A stretch of 9,527 nt of DNA. Origin: a bacterium (GTDB lineage Bacteria > Vulcanimicrobiota > CADAWZ01). Positions 1 to 5,654 of the stretch are shown here, one piece after another. The stretch spans positions 1 through 9,527 of the forward strand of contig JAKSUM010000025.1 in NCBI GenBank assembly GCA_024409025.1. Direction: 5' to 3'. The position numbers and the translations under genes were made by a program. Position 1 is the stretch's first letter, and every line of letters begins with the position of its first letter. Below the pieces are notes generated by a model. That model did no database searches, was not told the origin of the DNA, and worked only from the letters and a program-made list of their open reading frames with translations.

Positions 1-1509
1 AAAAGATCCCTTGGAGAACATTCCCTAAAATTCCTCGATGTCAAGGGAAGAAGAAAGCATCTTTACAGCACATGGAAAAAAATAACCGAGAGAAATAAGG
101 ATTTTTCCGAGATATACGATCTCTTCGCAATAAGAATCATCGTACAGGATATAAAGGACTGCTACGGCGTGTTAGGCGTGATACATGGACTTTGGATTCC
201 CATGGAGGACAGGGTAAAGGACTATATATCCAAGCCCAAGTCAAATGGCTATAAATCAATACATACAACAGTCTATGTTGAAGGCGAGCCGATGGAAATA
301 CAGATCAGAACGCTCGAAATGCATATGGTCAATGAATTCGGACCGGCCGCCCACTGGGCATACAAGGAGCACAGGGACATGAACCGCAAGGATCTGCCAT
401 GGCTCCGCAGGATTGCCGACTGGCAGAAAGATTCCGCAGATGCGGAATCAGGAGTCCGCAACGCTCTTGAAGACGCAAACGAAGCCAACATATACGTATG
501 CACACCAAAGGGAGATCTTATCGATATCGCACCGGGCTCTACTCCGATAGACTTCGCATATCTCATACATACTGATGTCGGTCACAAATGCGTAGGCGCC
601 AAAGTAAATTCATCAATAGTCCCGCTTACATACAGACTGCAGCTCGGAGACATGGTTGAAATAATAACCTCCAACACGGCCGCTCCGAAATTAGGATGGC
701 TTCAGTTCTGCAGGACATCAAAGGCGAAGGAAAAAATACGCCAGTGGTTCAAAAAGGAGAAAAGACCTGAAAACATCTCAAGAGGCAGAGAGCTGATTAT
801 TGACGAGCTAAGAAAGGTCTCCAAAAAAGACAAAAGAATATCCGAATCCGTCATCAATGACGAAGAGCTGATGGCAAAGGCAGCAAAATGCTTCAACTAC
901 TCAACGTCCGATGACATGATCGCTTCAATCGGATACAGCGAAACCCCTGCATCAAAAATAGTCCAGAAGCTCTCGGAGCTTCTGCCTGACGATCCCGAAA
1001 AAATGCTTGAAAGGAAAAAAATCTCATCAAGCAGCAGAGAAGAACTTGGAAAAGGCGTAAAAGTTCCAGGAATGGAAAACTTCATGATAGTCTTTGCAAA
1101 ATGCTGCAATCCGATTCCAGGAGACAGCATAACGGGAATGCTTAAATTCGGCACAGGAATTTCAATTCACAGAAAGGACTGCAGAAATGTCAGGGAGGAA
1201 AGATGCTTCTATGTCGAATGGACGAACAGGACGAGCGCAGACAGAAAATATCCGATAAAGCTCGAAATGGAAATATGGGACAGATACGGTGTATCAGCCG
1301 AATGCATAAGCATAATCAATGAGATGAGGGTCCCATTAAAGGAATACAATTCAAAGCTTAAAAGCGGCAAGGACATAATCATAATGTCCATCGAGGTATG
1401 CAACAAAGAGCAGCTCGACATAATAATAAGAAAGCTTTCAAAAATAAAGGGAATGATTTCAGTCTCAAGAACCTCCGGTGTAAAAGGGTTCGGAAGAAGG
1501 GGTATGTAA
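1..1509 (+). CDS. rel: Bifunctional (p)ppGpp synthetase/hydrolase, RelA/SpoT family (5' end outside window)
   Basis: The reading frame is open from base 1, so the gene is cut by the window edge and 502 C-terminal residues are visible. Family knowledge: Rel transfers pyrophosphate from ATP to GDP/GTP to make (p)ppGpp, and its N-terminal HD domain hydrolyses it; the HD domain would lie off-window. Visible order: synthetase domain (about residues 1-110) with YDLFAIRI (39-46) and NGYKSIHTT (82-90); TGS domain (about 164-224, starting IYVCTPKG); a helical stretch; a conserved Cys motif [11 protein letters not shown] (365-375) with HRKDC (390-394); and a C-terminal ACT domain (about 417-492). RVKD at 71-74 is the basic RxKD form found in bifunctional Rel/SpoT enzymes, not the EXDD of monofunctional RelA. 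The stop overlaps the dtd start by one base (TAATG), which implies co-transcription and translational coupling. A GTG at 169 is only an internal codon, because conserved synthetase sequence precedes it. Confidence 0.97.
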   Translation, partial: KRSLGEHSLKFLDVKGRRKHLYSTWKKITERNKDFSEIYDLFAIRIIVQDIKDCYGVLGVIHGLWIPMEDRVKDYISKPKSNGYKSIHTTVYVEGEPMEIQIRTLEMHMVNEFGPAAHWAYKEHRDMNRKDLPWLRRIADWQKDSADAESGVRNALEDANEANIYVCTPKGDLIDIAPGSTPIDFAYLIHTDVGHKCVGAKVNSSIVPLTYRLQLGDMVEIITSNTAAPKLGWLQFCRTSKAKEKIRQWFKKEKRPENISRGRELIIDELRKVSKKDKRISESVINDEELMAKAAKCFNYSTSDDMIASIGYSETPASKIVQKLSELLPDDPEKMLERKKISSSSREELGKGVKVPGMENFMIVFAKCCNPIPGDSITGMLKFGTGISIHRKDCRNVREERCFYVEWTNRTSADRKYPIKLEMEIWDRYGVSAECISIINEMRVPLKEYNSKLKSGKDIIIMSIEVCNKEQLDIIIRKLSKIKGMISVSRTSGVKGFGRRGM

Positions 1510-1958
1510 TGAGGGCAGTCCTACAGAGAGCAGCGTATGCGGCCGTCTCATCGGAAGGCACGGAGACAGGCAGGATTGAAAAAGGACTTATGGTTCTTTT
1601 AGGTGTGGAAAAAGGAGATACTGAAAAGGATGCCGAGTATATAGCGTCCAAAACAGCAGACACGAGAATATTCACAGACTCCGAAGGCAAGATGAACCTC
1701 TCGCTTTCAGATATCGGCGGCGGCGCCCTTGTTGTCTCGCAGTTCACCCTTGCAGGCGACTGCAGAAGGGGCAGAAGGCCCAGCTTTTCCGACGCAGCCC
1801 CTCCGGAGGAAGCGGAGAAACTCTACAGAACATATATAAGCATGCTCAAAAGCAGAGGTATAAGCACTCAGGAGGGCGTGTTCAGGACCCATATGCAGGT
1901 AACGCTCTGTAATGACGGTCCGGTAACAATACTTCTTGACAGCAGAAAAAAGTTCTAA
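1509..1958 (+). CDS. dtd: D-aminoacyl-tRNA deacylase
   Basis: 149 residues, the usual length for the DTD family. It hydrolyses the ester bond between D-amino acids (and mischarged glycine) and tRNA in the cytoplasm, keeping D-residues out of proteins. The protein starts MRAVLQRA. It carries the two family signatures: SQFTL at residues 77-81, followed by a GRRPSF block at 88-93, and NDGPVT at 135-140, which contains the Gly-cisPro pair that gives chiral selectivity. The frame is open further upstream inside rel (to 1398), but the ATG at 1509 gives the family N-terminus, overlaps the rel stop in a TAATG junction and follows a purine-rich GAAGAAGGGG stretch, so it is the start. The gene probably forms a two-gene transcript with rel, ended by the hairpin directly after its stop. 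Position 82 is Gly where many family members have an aromatic residue; I see no other oddity. Confidence 0.97.
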   Translation: MRAVLQRAAYAAVSSEGTETGRIEKGLMVLLGVEKGDTEKDAEYIASKTADTRIFTDSEGKMNLSLSDIGGGALVVSQFTLAGDCRRGRRPSFSDAAPPEEAEKLYRTYISMLKSRGISTQEGVFRTHMQVTLCNDGPVTILLDSRKKF

Positions 1959-1990
1959 AAAAAAGAGCCGTTTATAACGGCTCTTTTTTT
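1958..1990. terminator. Bidirectional rho-independent terminator between dtd and scfA
   Basis: This is a perfect inverted repeat. A GAGCCGTT arm (1965-1972) pairs with AACGGCTC (1976-1983) around a 3-nt loop (TAT). It is extended by an A-run (1958-1964) facing a T-run (1984-1990). Read on the + strand, the T-run follows the stem and would end rel-dtd transcripts. Read on the - strand, the A-run becomes the T-run and would end scfA transcripts 10 bases after the scfA stop. The stem begins inside the dtd stop codon. Confidence 0.93.
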
Positions 1991-2000
1991 GTCTAAAAGC

Positions 2001-2159
2001 TTATCTTCTCTTTTCGCAGGGAACATTTCCTACCGTGCAAGAGGTCTTGCATGCTGACTGGCAGGAGGTTGAGCACTCTGCACATTCCTTAGAGAACTCT
2101 TCTTTCTTCCAAGGAGCGGAGATCTGTTTGGTGTACTTTGATTCTTTGTTATCCTTCAT
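2001..2159 (-). CDS. scfA: Six-cysteine SCIFF peptide precursor (ranthipeptide)
   Basis: A 52-residue ORF with six Cys at 26, 29, 33, 37, 41 and 48, all in the C-terminal half. The core SCQSACKTSCTVGN (residues 32-45) followed by PCE matches the SCIFF family (six cysteines in forty-five residues) as I remember it. Known family biology: the peptide is modified by a radical SAM/SPASM maturase (ScfB) that forms a Cys-to-Thr thioether in the core; Thr39 in the KTSC segment is my candidate acceptor. The N-terminal half (MKDNKESKYTKQIS) is a Lys-rich leader of the expected kind. The in-frame codon five positions before the ATG is TAA, so the start cannot lie further upstream at an ATG; no strong Shine-Dalgarno sequence is visible. 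The gene points toward dtd and ends at the shared terminator. In most genomes scfB is adjacent, but no maturase gene is present in this window. Confidence 0.9.
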   Translation of the reverse strand: MKDNKESKYTKQISAPWKKEEFSKECAECSTSCQSACKTSCTVGNVPCEKRR

Positions 2160-2197
2160 AGCAAATGCCGCTTAAATACATGCCTTACGAACATATA

Positions 2198-2227
2198 AAT
2201 ATACCGTTCGAAATATCCGACTGCCAT
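2198..2227 (-). promoter_or_regulatory. Possible promoter for scfA
   Basis: On the - strand, ATGGCA (2222-2227) is followed after 18 bases by TATATT (2198-2203), a mediocre -35 and a good -10 match. Transcription would begin near 2191 and leave a leader of about 30 bases. The -35 element is one half of the palindrome TGCCATAATGGCA, so a repressor bound there could block it. The AT-rich context makes chance matches likely. Confidence 0.3.
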
Positions 2228-2387
2228 AATGGCAAAACGGACATGGCGTACAAGCAGCCTCTCCTTTCATAAATATAATTAAACTTTTATCTTTCGCCTG
2301 ATGTTTTTCCGCATCAGCATCCGCAATAAACAATAGAAGCCGCTGCTCAAAAACGGAAGGTATCGGGCGTTAGAGCCACATTTGATA

Positions 2388-2431
2388 TGCTTAAAGTATT
2401 AAGCAAGGGGCGCGCCTGTACGGGCGGCGCC
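2388..2431 (-). terminator. Tandem hairpins after the Cys-rich gene, possible transcript end
   Basis: Reading leftward from the stop at 2455, the first hairpin has arms 2423-2431 and 2409-2416: eight all-GC pairs, one bulged base and a 6-nt loop. It is followed by TGCTTAA/TTAAGCA (2399-2405 with 2388-2394) with a 4-nt loop. The GC arm stands out in an otherwise AT-leaning intergenic region and contains the palindrome GGCGCGCC. No T-run follows either stem, so this is not a textbook intrinsic terminator. It could instead stabilise the 3' end of the upstream mRNA or belong to an unrecognised RNA. Confidence 0.35.
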
Positions 2432-2454
2432 AGCATGCAAATGACAGAAGCAGA

Positions 2455-2742
2455 CTAGCCGAGCGAAGATCCTTCTTTATCCGGGAAGTCGCAGTCTTCG
2501 CATTCATTGAAGCTGCCAAGCTGTCTTGCCTTGTATGTATGGGTGCAGTTTATGAAAATCTTAGCTCCATCTTCAAGGTTAAAGCCGAAATCAATATGCG
2601 GACAGAACCTGTCAGGCACCTTGTCTACGCAAAACTCATAAAGTTCATCATACATGCTGGGATGGGCATGCTGAAAATAATGCTTCTCGCACTGGAAAAT
2701 TCCGAGCAAAGACTGTCTGTAAACGCACGGTCTGTAAGGCAT
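2455..2742 (-). CDS. Small Cys/His-rich protein of unknown function
   Basis: 95 residues; I do not recognise the family. Seven Cys (6, 18, 38, 47, 66, 81, 84) and five His (21, 25, 27, 49, 68) are spread along it, including a C-terminal CEDC (81-84) and a CEKHYFQHAH stretch (18-27). This density suggests metal binding or disulfides, but there is no canonical zinc-ribbon spacing. No signal peptide or membrane segment is seen, so a cytoplasmic location is likely. The frame is open from a TTG at 2769, but the ATG at 2742 has a strong GGAGGA seven bases upstream and is chosen. The gene follows the HPRT-like gene on the same strand after about 120 bases with no obvious terminator between them, so it may share that transcript. 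Tandem hairpins follow its stop. Confidence 0.75.
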   Translation of the reverse strand: MPYRPCVYRQSLLGIFQCEKHYFQHAHPSMYDELYEFCVDKVPDRFCPHIDFGFNLEDGAKIFINCTHTYKARQLGSFNECEDCDFPDKEGSSLG

Positions 2743-2749
2743 AACACAT

Positions 2750-2755
2750 TCCTCC
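2750..2755 (-). promoter_or_regulatory. Ribosome binding site that fixes the Cys-rich gene start
   Basis: GGAGGA on the - strand lies seven bases before the ATG at 2742. It sits inside the longer frame that opens with a TTG at 2769, so it argues against that earlier start. Confidence 0.8.
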
Positions 2756-2865
2756 AAAGATCTATTCAAAAAAAAATTACGTCATGTGTCTGTTGAATTT
2801 CTATTGATTTCTTTTCTGCCTTTAAAAAATCCTTCTTTTTAACGCATCTTCGAAATATAGTTTTA

Positions 2866-3408
2866 TTATATCTCAGAAAGCCGGCATATACATGGCATAT
2901 TTCTGAATCTTCCGTCAATATCAAGACCGTATCCTGCAAACGATGCCGCATTGCAGACTATTCCGGCATAATCAGGAGACACGTCTGCAAGCCTCATCTC
3001 AGCACAGTCGAGCAGCACGCATATTTTAATGCAGGAGGGATTCATGCCGCACAGATGCTTTGCAGCAAAATCAAGAGTAAGCCCGCTTTCGGCAAGAACG
3101 TCAACAAGAAGCACATTTTTATTTTTTATATCTGCCGATATATCCTTAAGAACCCTAATCTCCCCACCTGTCTCCCCTTCAGATCCGTATCCGGATATCT
3201 TGAGAAAATCTATTGACACATGAGACTTTAAAGTCCTTACAAGATCGGCTGCAAAGAAAAGCGCAGAATCAAGCATGGCTATAATGACAAGCTCCCTGTC
3301 ACCGAAATCGGCCTCTATTCTTGATCCAAGCTCAGAAACGGCGGCCCTTATGGATTTTTCCGAATACAGGGGCTCCATAGAATTTAAATCAAAAGCCAAG
3401 TCAGTCAT
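2866..3408 (-). CDS. Hypoxanthine phosphoribosyltransferase-like protein with eroded active site
   Basis: 180 residues, the usual length of bacterial HPRT. The fold is clear: YSEKSI (15-20), SIDFLKISGYGSEGETGGEIRVL-type block (65-87), VLLVDVLAESGLT (99-111), VLLD (131-134), PDYAG (145-149), GYGLDIDGRFRN (159-170). HPRT normally condenses hypoxanthine or guanine with PRPP. Here many signature residues differ by eye alignment. The PRPP motif VEDIIDTGLT reads VDVLAESGLT, losing one acidic residue and changing the Asp thought to act as catalytic base to Glu. The LKG(G/A) loop reads LDSA (46-49). The purine-contacting Lys after LLD is Cys135. The IPDxF segment reads CNAASF. The start ATG overlaps the end of the upstream 311-aa gene by eight bases (ATGACTGA), so translation is probably coupled. 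An ATG nine bases earlier (MRGM) is an alternative. It may be a non-catalytic paralogue or have altered specificity. Confidence 0.8.
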   Translation of the reverse strand: MTDLAFDLNSMEPLYSEKSIRAAVSELGSRIEADFGDRELVIIAMLDSALFFAADLVRTLKSHVSIDFLKISGYGSEGETGGEIRVLKDISADIKNKNVLLVDVLAESGLTLDFAAKHLCGMNPSCIKICVLLDCAEMRLADVSPDYAGIVCNAASFAGYGLDIDGRFRNMPCICRLSEI

Positions 3409-4336
3409 CCCCCTCATAGCTGTCACCATCCTCATCCTCATTATTGCGGAATTTAGCCAATTCAGCATCCCCCATAGGCTCCTGCGGAACCAGCTCATGT
3501 ACTTCAGGCTTAGCAAGAGCAGGTATAAGCTCCGGCTCTTCATCAGGTCCGTCTATAATTAAGGAAAATCTTCCCCCGTCAATAGATATGCTTATGGGAT
3601 TATAATCAAGAAAGGCGGGAATAACCTGTCTTATATTGACAAGCAGGTAATTGTCCTTTATCTTGATAAAATCCAGCGAGAGATTTTTCTTAATCGCCTC
3701 CATGATAATATTCTGAATGACAAAATCAGGAACACCGAAGGAAGCAAGATTTATCTTTGCAATCGAAAGCTTTATATTGTTCTTCTTTGCCTCTACGGCA
3801 AACTCAACGGAGAATGATATCGCAAGAATACTTTTTCTGTATTCCCCCTTTAATATTATCCTTCCGTTATGAAAGAGCATTTTTATTTTAAAAATTCCGT
3901 TCTTTTCAAGATCATTTTTCAGAATCGAAATTACCTTTTCCGTAAGAATCTGGCAAATGTCAACAGTAACCTTCTTCAGGAATGCCCCTGAAAGCAGAAT
4001 TGACTTCTTTCCATCCTCCCCAGTCACGCAGTCAAGGGAAAGACTTATGACGCCCCCGCGAAGCGTTATGCCCTCTTCCACGTCATGACGCAGTTCAATT
4101 TTTTCAAACTCAAGTTCAGCGACCTTGCCGCCATCACGATCATCAGCAAAATAAATGCCTGTATTGCCAATTACAGCCCCATTCAATATGGGAAGAATTT
4201 CAGAAATCCTCTTATCAGAATGCATAATGGAGGAAAGCGAGAGCTTAGCGTCAGCTCTGATGCCATATTCTCCGCTGCTAACCCCTATTTCTGAAGAAGG
4301 AATCAGAATCCCATTAATAAGATTGAGAAAATCCAT
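3401..4336 (-). CDS. Unrecognised 311-residue protein with acidic C-terminal tail
   Basis: I do not recognise a named family. Residues about 1-245 alternate hydrophobic and polar residues in long beta-like stretches, for example FKIKMLFHNGRIILKGEYRK (about 149-168), and a segment AKINLASFGVPDFVIQNIIM (about 193-212) resembles the layout of DUF2993/LmeA-type lipid-binding domains. That is inference from pattern only. No signal peptide or clear membrane helix is present. After about residue 252 the sequence becomes Pro/Glu-rich and then highly acidic, ending NNEDEDGDSYEGDD, a probably disordered tail. The start is well supported: AAGGAGAG lies four bases before the ATG. The gene is first in a leftward group, overlaps the HPRT-like gene by eight bases, and is divergent from rsmH. 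A candidate promoter lies about 50 bases upstream. Confidence 0.85.
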   Translation of the reverse strand: MDFLNLINGILIPSSEIGVSSGEYGIRADAKLSLSSIMHSDKRISEILPILNGAVIGNTGIYFADDRDGGKVAELEFEKIELRHDVEEGITLRGGVISLSLDCVTGEDGKKSILLSGAFLKKVTVDICQILTEKVISILKNDLEKNGIFKIKMLFHNGRIILKGEYRKSILAISFSVEFAVEAKKNNIKLSIAKINLASFGVPDFVIQNIIMEAIKKNLSLDFIKIKDNYLLVNIRQVIPAFLDYNPISISIDGGRFSLIIDGPDEEPELIPALAKPEVHELVPQEPMGDAELAKFRNNEDEDGDSYEGDD

Positions 4337-4386
4337 AATACTCTCCTTTCCGCATCAATAGCGTATTTTTATAACCCTTCTTTTTC

Positions 4387-4416
4387 ATAATATGTTTTTC
4401 CTTTTTTAAGCGTTAA
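4387..4416 (-). promoter_or_regulatory. Candidate promoter for the leftward gene group
   Basis: On the - strand TTAACG (4411-4416) is followed after 18 bases by TATTAT (4387-4392). Transcription would start near 4380, leaving a leader of roughly 45 bases before the ATG at 4336. The -35 match is only fair and the region is AT-rich. Confidence 0.45.
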
Positions 4417-4578
4417 GGAGAAAGAGCAGACATAAAAAAATATCAAAAAAAACGGGGAAAAAAGAGGAAGAAAAATATTTTATTTTGAATTTCTTTTTCA
4501 AGAAAAATCATATAAAAAGAAAACGATTAAATATTGTTTTTGTAACATTTTTTTTACATGATTTTTAGTCCCGATATG

Positions 4579-4607
4579 TTGACAAAATAATCATCTGTAA
4601 TTATTAT
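4579..4607 (+). promoter_or_regulatory. Housekeeping sigma promoter for the rsmH/dcw operon
   Basis: A consensus TTGACA (4579-4584), a 17-base spacer, then TATTAT (4602-4607), one mismatch from TATAAT. A-rich and T-rich tracts directly upstream could serve as an UP element. Transcription would start near 4614, giving a short leader of about 30 bases before the rsmH ATG. This is the only strong promoter I see for the rightward cluster. Confidence 0.85.
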
Positions 4608-4643
4608 AGAAATAAGAGATTATTTTTTAGAAGAGAAAAAAAA

Positions 4644-5588
4644 ATGGAAAAAGGTTCCGAATACCACATACCGGCGATGTTCCATGAGTCAATGGAATAT
4701 CTTGCTCCCGAGCGGGGAGGCATTTTTGCAGACTGCACGCTTGGAGGCGGAGGCCATTCGGAAGGCATCCTCAAGGCCTTAGGGGGCAAAGGAAGGCTGA
4801 TCGGTATAGATCAGGATGACGAAGCTCTCGCAAAAGCATCCGAAAAGCTCGGGAAAAGCGGATGCTTTATTCCAGTAAAAGGCAATTTCGGAAACATAGA
4901 ATCCATATTCCGCAAAATCGGGGAAAGCAAAGCAGACGGTTTTCTGTTCGATCTCGGAGTATCGTCCCATCAGCTCGACAGCGCTGAGCGCGGATTCAGC
5001 TTCAAATCCGAGGCGGCCTTAGACATGAGAATGGACAGAACTGGCGGAATAACGGCAGCCGATGCGGTCAACTCCTTATCATCGAGAGAGTTGGAACGCA
5101 TATTTTGGGAATACGGCGAAGAAAAAAAGTCAAGACGCATGGCAATGGCAATAGAGGAAGAGCGGAAAAAACAGCCGTTCAGGACAACTTCAGATTTGGC
5201 ATCGCTTGCAGAAAAAATAATACCATTTCACAGAAGCGGAAATCACTTCATACATCCCGCAACAAGAATATTCATGGCTCTCAGAATATATGTCAACAGA
5301 GAACTGGAGCAGCTGAAAAACGGGCTTATGGGGGCTTTCAGGCTTGCAAATCCCGGCGCAAGAATAGTAGTAATATCTTACCACTCCCTTGAAGACAGGA
5401 TAGTAAAAAACATATTCAGGGACATGTCATACGGGGAAGACAGAAGGGATGCTGCAGAATATGCCTCTCTGACAGGTAAGCTGGCAAAAAGGCTTACCAA
5501 AAAGGTTGTCATTCCTTCAGAAGAAGAACAGAGGACCAATCCGAGATCCAGATCCGCAAAGCTGCGCGCCTGCGAGATAATAATTTAA
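4644..5588 (+). CDS. rsmH: 16S rRNA (cytosine-1402-N4)-methyltransferase
   Basis: 314 residues, normal for RsmH (MraW). It transfers a methyl group from S-adenosylmethionine to N4 of C1402 in the decoding centre of 16S rRNA. Visible signatures: HIPAMFHESMEYL (8-20); the SAM-binding loop DCTLGGGGHSEGIL (30-43) with GIDQDDEAL (54-62); FDLGVSSHQLDSAERGFSF (102-120); DMRMD (127-131); FMALRIYVNREL (210-221); SYHSLEDRIVK (245-255); and the C-terminal RTNPRSRSAKLRACE (297-311). The start follows AGAAGAG by eight bases and gives the family N-terminus. It is the first gene of the rightward cell-wall cluster, directly behind a strong promoter. In most Firmicutes mraZ comes first; here the upstream neighbour is divergent and unrelated. 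Confidence 0.98.
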   Translation: MEKGSEYHIPAMFHESMEYLAPERGGIFADCTLGGGGHSEGILKALGGKGRLIGIDQDDEALAKASEKLGKSGCFIPVKGNFGNIESIFRKIGESKADGFLFDLGVSSHQLDSAERGFSFKSEAALDMRMDRTGGITAADAVNSLSSRELERIFWEYGEEKKSRRMAMAIEEERKKQPFRTTSDLASLAEKIIPFHRSGNHFIHPATRIFMALRIYVNRELEQLKNGLMGAFRLANPGARIVVISYHSLEDRIVKNIFRDMSYGEDRRDAAEYASLTGKLAKRLTKKVVIPSEEEQRTNPRSRSAKLRACEIII

Positions 5589-5600
5589 ATTTTTGAACAC

Positions 5601-5616
5601 AAAGCCTACAGGCTTT
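5601..5616 (+). repeat. Short hairpin in the rsmH-ftsL gap
   Basis: AAAGCC (5601-5606) and GGCTTT (5611-5616) pair around a TACA loop. ATTTTT (5589-5594) and AAAAAT (5617-5622) could pair outside it with a 6-nt asymmetric interior loop. No T-run follows, so it is not an intrinsic terminator. It could be a processing or mRNA-stability element within the operon. Confidence 0.4.
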
Positions 5617-5641
5617 AAAAATATTCAATAGCAATGAAAGC

Positions 5642-5648
5642 GGAGGGG
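5642..5648 (+). promoter_or_regulatory. Ribosome binding site that supports a TTG start for ftsL
   Basis: GGAGGGG lies six bases before the TTG at 5655. The first in-frame ATG (5682) has no comparable site, so the TTG is the more likely start. Confidence 0.75.
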
Positions 5649-5654
5649 TAATCC

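Larger units (their letters stand above)
2160..2454. other. 295-base gap upstream of scfA with hairpins, a palindrome and tiny overlapping ORFs
   Basis: I see no recognisable gene or known RNA family here. Contents: a 13-base palindrome TGCCATAATGGCA (2222-2234); a weak possible - strand promoter (2198-2227); an inverted repeat CTGATG/CATCAG (2298-2303, 2312-2317); two tandem hairpins at 2388-2431; and several short ORFs of which at most one could be real. These are a 22-aa - strand ORF with a TTG start (2185-2253) placed 7 bases after AAAGGAG, a 32-aa - strand ORF with CTPCPFC (2172-2270) in the same frame as scfA, and a 30-aa + strand ORF (2180-2272). Confidence 0.5.
4337..4643. other. AT-rich divergent intergenic region
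   Basis: The 307 bases between the divergent 311-aa gene and rsmH hold no gene that I can support. Runs of A and T dominate 4425-4575 and could act as UP-element or bendable DNA for the promoters at both ends. Short inverted repeats occur, such as TTTTTC-AA-GAAAAA near 4495-4508 and TGTAA/TTACA around 4540-4560. I see no known riboswitch or structured RNA. mraZ, which usually precedes rsmH, is not here. Confidence 0.7.

Noticed and set aside
169..171. GTG as start of the rel gene
   Set aside because: The same frame is open to base 1 and encodes conserved synthetase sequence (YDLFAIRI and before), so the true start is off-window.
1398..1508. 37-codon N-terminal extension of dtd
   Set aside because: It lies inside rel in another frame and the family N-terminus MRAVLQRA begins exactly at 1509.
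2180..2272. 30-codon + strand ORF (MPYEHINIPFEIS...)
   Set aside because: Codon choice looks plausible, but there is no ribosome site or + strand promoter; it lies behind the dtd terminator and overlaps the - strand upstream region of scfA.
2539..2796. 85-codon + strand ORF opposite the Cys-rich gene
   Set aside because: It is the antisense of the Cys-rich gene, without a ribosome binding site, while the - strand frame has a strong one.
2766..2951. 61-codon - strand ORF across the HPRT-like stop
   Set aside because: It mostly overlaps the HPRT-like gene in another frame, starts inside it without a ribosome site and ends in a Lys/Ile/Phe-rich low-quality tail.
3409..3543. Longer N-terminus for the HPRT-like protein
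   Set aside because: This stretch is the opposite-phase reading of the end of the 311-aa gene and adds about 45 residues absent from HPRTs; the ATG at 3408 gives the family length.
5105..5392. 95-codon + strand ORF inside rsmH
   Set aside because: It is out of frame with rsmH, which is intact and carries every family motif over the same bases.
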